DNA of 64,000 nt from Lichina pygmaea (Eukaryota > Ascomycota > Lichinomycetes > Lichinales > Lichinaceae): assembly GCA_963422465.1 (NCBI GenBank), contig OY730171.1, forward strand, positions 4,670,202 to 4,734,201. Direction: 5' to 3'. Positions within the stretch are counted from its first letter, which is position 1; the number at the start of each line of letters is the position of its first letter. This document shows, in pieces, positions 57,963-64,000 of this stretch. Under the pieces are notes generated by a model. The model did not search any database. It had not been told where the DNA came from and was given only the letters and a program-made list of their open reading frames with translations. The translations under genes were made by a program, and so were the position numbers.

Positions 57963-59420
57963 GGTCTCGACGATGATCGGGACGGCAACCGGACCTTGAG
58001 GGCCAGGTGAGTTGACCCGGTTGCGAGCCGGCTTGGCGGCCTCCCCGATCACCCTTTGAGCGAACGAGGCCGACCCCTTTTGCGGTCTCGACGGCATCTC
58101 GTCGCTGCGACGGGTGACGTTGGCATCGTCGGCCGACCTTGTCTGGTTGACGGCGGAGATGCTGGCCCGGTCCAGTCGAGAGGGCAGGGAGAAGTTGGCG
58201 ACGGGCTCGGTCTGGACCCTGGCGACGCCAGACACGGGAGGGTCTTCGGTCGATGCGACGGGCGAAGAGGTCGGCGAGTCCTCCGAGTCGGTCTCGGCCA
58301 GCTTCATGGCGCGTTTGGACAGCGGCAGCCGTTCGCCCTTCCTCTGGCTTCCCCTTCGGTACGTCGTGCGCGTCGACCGACGGAGGGCATGTCCCGGCGG
58401 GGCGGCGGGTAGGATGGGCATGTCCTCGCTGGCCGGGACCTCCCCGGACGTGTCCGAGCCCATGCGCTCCGTCTCGAGGCTGATCTTACGCATCAGTTCC
58501 GAGGGGTCTTGGGCGAGCGCATCGAGGTCTTGAAGGTCGGCGACCTTGAGGCTCGGCTTCACGCGTCCCGAGAGGGAGCGTTTCCTCTCCAGCCGGTCCG
58601 CACCGTCCTCGTAGCCCTCGGCCCCTCTCCCGCCGCGATTGTCGATCTGCCTCGACAGCATCGACTTCTTCCGGCGCAGACTGCTCCCGGAACCGTGCCG
58701 CTGCACGCCGTCCGGGGTGAGGGAGTCGTCGACGGCGGTCCGCTTGATCTCCCCTATCCTCTTCTCCAGAAACGACCTGAACTCCTGCGGGGCCAGCTCC
58801 GGATGCAGGCTCGCCGGCACCCAGAAGAGGCGCGACGTGTCGTCCTCGTCGTCGGCGCCGGTCGGCGCCACGGTAGGCATGTTGGCCGTGTTGTAGGACG
58901 GCAGATCGGGATCGTTCGCGGCGTTCTCCACCATCGACATGCGCCGCAGCGCCTGGAGGTTGACAATCTCCTGGGCCACCGCGGCCGGGTCGGACTCGTA
59001 GTCGACGTCACGGAGGGGCAGCTGTGGAGCGGCCGCGTCGGCAGAGGAGCCGTCGGGGTAGGGCGCTTCGACGGAAAGGCGTCGCTCGCGCTCCGGCGAG
59101 ACTCCAGGCGCGCCACGACGGCGCTCCGTTCCGTTCGCTCGCCCGCTCGACGACCGGGGGGAGTTGTAGGTGCGCGATTGCTGCGGTCGAGGGGTCATCG
59201 TCGACCGCTGGGTCGCAGGAGCGCGCGAGCCCGCCGGGAGCGACCGGTCGTCCTCCATCGTCGCAGCCGCGGCGGGCCGTCTCGACTCCCGACCCGGGTA
59301 GGTGCCGCCTCCGTACATGTTGCCTATCGCCTCGGTCACGTGGTGGTTCTCGTCGCCGATGGAGATCTCGGACCCATGGCGAGCCTTGCGATGCAGGCTT
59401 CCCCCAATGTCTCGTGGCAT
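56409..59420 (-). CDS. zds1: Zds-family polarity/PP2A regulator
   Basis: Exons are 56823-59420 and 56409-56762, 983 residues. Zds proteins bind PP2A-Cdc55 and act in polarity and mitotic timing in yeast. The N-terminus carries EISIGDENHHVTEAIGNMY. A conserved block DTSRLFWVPASLHPELAPQE with EFRSFLEKRI follows. Long Ser/Pro-rich linkers include a poly-Pro run. The C-terminal Zds domain lies near 760-810 (FPLLEEKAIYRIAHIKLAN, LLSNFMYSYLAKVQ). A poly-Gln run of about 30 follows, and a second Gln-rich part lies in exon 2, which ends ARYDAQMVGRDDDW. The 60-nt intron (GTATGT...CCAG) opens directly onto CAG repeats, so the exact acceptor is uncertain by multiples of 3. Confidence 0.9.
56878..56962 (-). 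repeat. CAG/CAA tract encoding poly-Gln in the ZDS-family gene
   Basis: About 28 CAG/CAA codons next to the Zds C-terminal domain. A second CAG/CAA tract lies at the start of exon 2 (56720-56762). Confidence 0.9.
57898..57962 (-). repeat. Poly-Pro codon repeat in the ZDS-family gene
   Basis: CCG-rich repeat giving two proline runs separated by single Leu residues (TPPLPPPPPPLPPP). Confidence 0.85.
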
Positions 59421-61077
59421 CGAAGACGTCTACCGTCACGGCCACGTCGTCAGCCTCGCCGTCCAGACGTCATGGCCATCCACGGGGGTCGAGCGGCAGT
59501 GAGGTGGGGATGAAAGCTCGCATCGACGGTCGCCATCGGACGGTGATCAAGGGTCCAGCAGGCCCGTCACAGGAAACATCATGTGGCGACCGCTGAAGAC
59601 GGGGGGACTCTGGCTCAGGCCAACCCACCTGCATGGGGCCTATCACAAGCTCTTCCACACCAGCCTCGCGAGACGGAACTCTCCAAAGGTCGCGTCTCGT
59701 CAACGGTACAGCCTCGGTCTTGCCCGGTCGAGCCGGCGGCCGACGTCGTGGCTGGCACCCGGCTTAGGAGACGAGGTGGCCAGCAAGAAGGGCCGATCAA
59801 GCTCCACGGTAGAGCTCACGATACCGGTCGAGCCTCTGCGAGCACCGGATACGGCTTTCACGTGCTGCTTTTTCTGCCGGCATCGTGTCAGTCTCGAGAT
59901 GTCTCGCCCGAGCTGGGGAGTTGCCGAAACAAGGACGGTCGAGCCGCGGGTGGGTAAACACTGTGACGTCGTCGTGCGTATCGTACTGACCTGACTCTCG
60001 GTGACCGTCAAGCAGCATCGACGACGCTGCACGGTAGCATGACAGCACGGCATCCAGCCCCGAGTCGACGACGAGGATGGTGGCCACTACAGACGACGAC
60101 GATGCTCGTCGTTCCGCGAGGGTGTCGAGAGAATTCGAGATGCCAGGCCCATCCTCGACGGCCGGAAAGGAGCTCCCGGGGGTTGCCAGCGACGACGTGG
60201 TGCCCCGACGCAGATGCACATCCGACTATGGCGTCGTAGCCGCACCGGGAGCCGCGATGGTGGACCAGAACGGTGGTGCGATCGTCGAGGAGCGCTGCAG
60301 TGGCAGCAGCAGATGCCCGACCAGGACGGACTCGACGGCTCCGCCGACGCCCGCTGCGGCCGCGTACGGGCGAGGTACGACCGGGGCGCGGCAAAACGGG
60401 GCGTCTACTGCGGTAGCGATACGTACCGTTCCCGAACCTTCGTCACACGCTTCTCCCGGCAGGGTACGTAGCGTAGTGTACTGTACGAGTAAGTTTTTAC
60501 ACGGCGGATTCCACCCCCTAGAAAGCGCCGAGGAGAGAGCCGGCCGGGGAAGTCCCAACGGAAAAGAAGCGCGATGGTGCTGATGATGGCGATATCGAGA
60601 TCTGGGAATACGATGCTGGTGACGGCGTCAATTCAATCCACCCGGACCAGCTCTCTGTCAAGCAAATCGTCGTCCTTCTCTCCTTCCTGCCTCTTCGCTC
60701 TCCCCCGGCCGCACTATCATTAGCCGCCCAGCACGAGGAATTTCAGAGCTCACGTGCACCGGAGCGCGGAACGGTAGGGTTCGGCTTCGGAGAAACCTGT
60801 CTCCGCGATACCGGTACGGTCTGCCACAAGGCCACCGGAGCACCTGGACAGATTTTCGTCGACCATGTGTCATCTTGGACACGCGACTCGGTTTCATCGT
60901 CACGAGCACGACGGAGATATTGGTAATCACAAGATCCTTGACGAGAACCCTCCACGCCGTACGAGACAGTTCAAGGAAGCAAGCACGTTGCGTACGTACG
61001 TCCAGATCTCTGGTGATACGACACCCGCTTGAAAAACCAGCCGGAGTCCAAGGACAGCCGAGATCGGCATACCCCTC
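59421..61077. other. Divergent spacer upstream of the ZDS-family gene
   Basis: Shared upstream region of the ZDS-family gene (minus) and the Roadblock-like gene (plus). Several open frames on both strands show no domains and look like GC-rich non-coding sequence. Confidence 0.45.
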
Positions 61078-61793
61078 ATGATGCTCAGAGCTGCCAGTCT
61101 CAATGCGCTTCTCAGCCAGAACACGTCCGCACACGTTGCCGATATCTTGTATGCTACATCAGCTTTTGCTTCTCCACTGTCCGGTTGGTAGCTTGACTGA
61201 CCAAGAGCACTAGCATCTTCACGCCCCAAGGCACCCTGATCGCCTATTCGGCATCTGCCTCGCCGATGACCCTGCGGATGCACGCCACGCTCGCCGCCAG
61301 CGTATGGTCGTCCTATGCGTCCGTCGCGTCCAACGGCACCGTCGCGGCGGCCCTGCCAGGGGAGCCGGATGCTTCGTCTGGAGCTTCACCGGATACTCGC
61401 TCCGCCGAGCTGACAGCGCACAGCATCACCTACCTCACGCTGGACCTCGTGGACGGTACTCTGTTGATCACGGCACTCGCGTGCGGACTGCTCTTGTGCT
61501 TGGTGGGTTCCGTCCCGCGCCAGGACCACTCACGTGCTCGCTCTGCTGGGTCGTCGCCGCCGCCGCCGCCGCCGCCTCAGCACGCTTCCCTGCCAAACGG
61601 AACCAGCCTGTCCATGCCCTCGGAGACCGGCTCCTCTGGATCGGGTGGCTCTTCTCTCGCAAAGGCCGTGCAGGTCCTCGCCGCTCACGATAGGCCGCCG
61701 AGGATCAACCAGCTGCTACGGACGAAGGCGGAGACCCTGGCCAGCTGGCTCAACACCGAGCTTGCCAGTTTCAGAATGCCCGGACCTACTTGA
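61078..61793 (+). CDS. Possible Roadblock/LC7-like (LAMTOR/Ego3-type) small protein
   Basis: Proposed exons are 61078-61148 and 61214-61793, about 216 residues. The N-terminus reads MMLRAASLNALLSQNTSAHV, and after a 65-nt intron (GTATGC, CTGAC, CTAG) the frame continues IFTPQGTLIAYSASAS and MRMHATLAASVWSSY-like helix. A hydrophobic strand region (DGTLLITALACGLLLCLVG) and a C-terminal helix (LLRTKAETLASWLNTEL) follow. This helix-strand-helix order, with a self-referential GTLIAY strand, suggests a Roadblock/LC7 fold as in Rag-GTPase scaffolds, but the match is from memory and weak. Either of the two adjacent ATGs (61078, 61081) could be the start. Confidence 0.45.
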
Positions 61794-62024
61794 TGCAAGG
61801 CACCCCCGCCTGGCTGTGGGAATCAGGGTGGAGAGGTCGTCTGGGGTAGCCTCGCTACACGAGCCTGCTCGGCTTATCTTTGCCGCCGATGACGGCTGTT
61901 CCGCACCGCGAGAAGGACCGTCACGGTGCCGGACAGAGCGCCACCAATTACAGAAGTCGTAGCCTTGTGGGCATGCTCAGAAGCCGGGTCGAGCCCACGC
62001 ATGAACGACCGCTCGCATAGCACC

Positions 62025-63499
62025 TCAATACTCCACGGCATCCTCGAAGAGGCTCCTCGGCGGCTCCTCTCTTCGTCGACCCGGCCGCCCGTATTCGGAG
62101 CGAGCGCCGGGACCCGCTGCTGCGGTAAAGTCCCCTCGACGAGGCTTTCCACGTGACCGGCATGGAACCCAAACCCCTTGAGCCCCCTGGCTTGGCCTCC
62201 TAGCTTCACCAGGAACTCCGAGAGGCACTCGTCGAGCACCTCTCCCGCGCTCTCCTTGACGGCCGATCTGTCGACCCGAACGCCTCCGCCGCGGCGAGGT
62301 GTCTCTCTGGGTTGCTCGGGCCTGTGCGGCGAAAGGCGACGGGGGCGGTGACGGCAACCGAGACTCGGTGCGGGATCAACGGTCGTGTCAAGCCGTACCC
62401 AGGATGTCGATAGTCGCCCGGGTTCTGGCTCGACGTGGGATAGCTCGCGCCGTGGCAGAGGTGCACGCCGGCGTTGCCGGACCCAACGCCGGCGAAGGTG
62501 GCGGCCAGGAGCATCTGCGACTGGGCCTTGGCGTCGTCGCGGTCGCGAATGGTCTGCGGCAGGTAGGCGACGGTGCAGCGGAGGGCCTGGAGCGAGAAGA
62601 CGTCCGAGATGGGGTTGGCGCCCTGGTATGCCGGACACAGGATCGGATTCGACAGACGAGGAACCCTCTCGGTGTGCGGCAGCACCGTCCACGACTCCAA
62701 CGCACGGCACAGCGCGTCGAGATCGCTCTACGCGTGCCCGGCCGAGGGCACGGTGCGCGTGTCGAGCGGGTCGCAGATGCCCAGCGCCGGGCGGAGCGCT
62801 AAGGGCGATGCCTGTCTTGCGCAGCCTCGACTCGAGGTCGAAGATGGCGGTGCCCGCGGTCTCCGAGCCGGACCCGGCCGTCGTCGAGACCGCGACGAAC
62901 GGCTTCGGCGCTTTCGTGATGGGCAGGCCTCGCCCGAGAGGCGCGTTTACGAGGTCGAGAAGGTCGGCGTCGGGGAGCCGGTGTAGAGGTTCACGAGCTT
63001 GGCCGTGTCGATGACGCTGCCGCCACCGACGGCGAGCAGGGCATCCGCAAGGATCAGCCTGCCAGATCGGACCGCATGCTCGATTTCTGCAGGGCTATGC
63101 TTAGCCACGGCGTCGTGCAGCAGGCCGGGAACATGGGGTCCCAAGGAGCCGTCCTTCCGTGACCGTCCGCATGACATCCAGCTTCGAGAAGGTATTGTCC
63201 GTCACGACAAGCACCTTCTTCGCTCCGAGCTTCCCGAAGTCCATTCCCGCCTCTGCGGTACAACCAGGGCCGGAAATGACGCCAGACGCTGCGATCTCGA
63301 AGGCGTACTCCTTCTCCTGGCTGTACTTCAGTGGGCTGGTGAGGCCTCGCTCGCCAGATCTGAGAGCCAGACGAGTCGTGCTGGACGGTTCCGGACTAGG
63401 ATGGCATGGACAGTCCGGTGGACGTGTATGTCGAAGGGTCCGTGGGAGTCTCCTCGTACGCCGCGCGGCGGCAGGAAGGACGTGGACCGCCTGCGTCAT
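62025..63499 (-). pseudogene. Hydroxyacid-oxoacid transhydrogenase-like (iron alcohol dehydrogenase family), broken
   Basis: Family blocks are present in order but in different frames: EKEYAFEIAASGV, LGAKKVLVVTDNTFSKLDVM, LAVGGGSVIDTAKLVNLY, GLPITKAPKPFVAVSTTAGS, GICDPLDTRTVPSA, LCRALESWTVLP, LCPAYQGANPISDVFSLQAL, FAGVGSGNAGVHLCHGASYP and LVEGTLPQQRVPALAPN, ending FEDAVEY. The frame breaks near 63165, 62973, 62800, 62276 and 62075, and a TAG lies at 62728-62730. At least two breaks are single-base losses in short G/C runs. Intact relatives are mitochondrial or cytosolic enzymes that oxidise hydroxyacids such as 4-hydroxybutyrate using 2-oxoglutarate. Neighbouring large genes are intact, so this is probably true decay. 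Confidence 0.85.
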
Positions 63500-64000
63500 C
63501 GTAGCCTCGGCGTTCGACGGAGGTTCAGCTCAATCTACTCGGCATCGAGGCCATCCATGTTCGAATCGCCCACGGGCTGCCCCGTCAGAGCTGTACCTGA
63601 CGTATCGTGAACCCCTCAACGCTAGATATCTCGTGGCCGGTCGCGCGGCCGGGCGTGGCGGGGTCGCAGGCGTCATGGCGGGGCTCGTCCTCGTCTCACA
63701 GCCACAGCCGCGATCGCACGGTGGAAAGGCCGTGTCGGCCAACAACAGCTGACCACACGGCGAAGCGCGGCGTATGGAGCGAAGGATAGCTCGAGTCTGC
63801 GACGAGATCTCGAGAGTGGTAGCCACCGTCGACGAAAGGTCGTCCATGTCGTCAGACACGGTCATCTCAGGTCACGTGCACGGGCCGCATCGCATTCCTT
63901 GCGGCTGTCGTCGGACAGAAAAGCCGGCGCCGGCAAAATCCGACAAGCCGATATTAAAGTACCCGGTCGTGCCAGTCACGCCGGTCAAGTTATCCTCATC
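63500..64000. other. Window end with one short minus-strand frame
   Basis: A minus-strand frame starts at an ATG at 63865 (MTVSDDMDDLSSTVATTLEI) and runs to 63530. The first 40 or so residues look plausibly coding, the rest does not. It might be the first exon of a gene or chance. A GGTCACGTGCACGGG motif lies just upstream. Confidence 0.3.

Noticed and set aside
57822-58010. Poly-Arg and poly-Ala frames near 57.9 kb
   Set aside because: Produced by the proline-codon repeat of the ZDS-family gene read in other frames.

Overview
The window is chromosomal DNA of a filamentous ascomycete (Pezizomycotina, probably Sordariomycetes). The evidence is short spliceosomal introns (about 48-150 nt, GT...CTNAC...AG), GC-rich coding sequence, and genes typical of these fungi: a creC homologue, an RGS-LOV photoreceptor and a NACHT/ankyrin-type repeat gene. 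No bacterial, phage or plasmid features are present. Exon structures were worked out by hand from splice signals and reading-frame continuity.

Layout: 1-2597 is the 3' part of an ankyrin-repeat gene made of near-identical 99-bp units and broken by a frameshift. 2.6-7.6 kb is poorly coding and holds a decayed Cys/His-rich reading frame, fossils of a transposon end and of a tRNA, and one small putative secreted protein. 7.7-12.2 kb holds GPI16 (-) and LUC7 (+), divergently transcribed, with a 756-bp inverted-repeat element between them. 12.2-24.1 kb holds an RGG-rich protein, a CUE/DUF1771/Smr protein and an RGS-LOV photoreceptor, all on the minus strand. 24.1-31.2 kb is a spacer with a decayed pogo/Fot1-type transposon. 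31.2-37.5 kb is a UFD4/TRIP12-type HECT ubiquitin ligase. 38.6-44.1 kb is a repeat-rich accessory block: a coiled-coil gene built from duplicated exon-intron units, two solo LTRs, a fold-back repeat, and a conserved gene split by one of the LTRs. 45.5-63.5 kb returns to core genes: creC, SDH4, GEM1 (Miro), a ZDS-family gene, a possible Roadblock/LC7-like gene, and a pseudogene of hydroxyacid-oxoacid transhydrogenase.

The core genes do not form one pathway. They cover GPI anchoring, splicing, ribosome/mRNA surveillance, blue-light and G-protein signalling, ubiquitin ligation, carbon catabolite repression, respiration, mitochondrial morphology and polarity. The most notable content lies in the accessory pockets: three solo LTRs with perfect 5-bp target duplications (one splitting a gene so cleanly that the uninterrupted frame can be read across it), two TA-flanked inverted-repeat elements, a four-copy fold-back family, an ankyrin array whose frameshift opens a second 33-residue repeat frame, and a gene whose introns were duplicated together with its coiled-coil exons.
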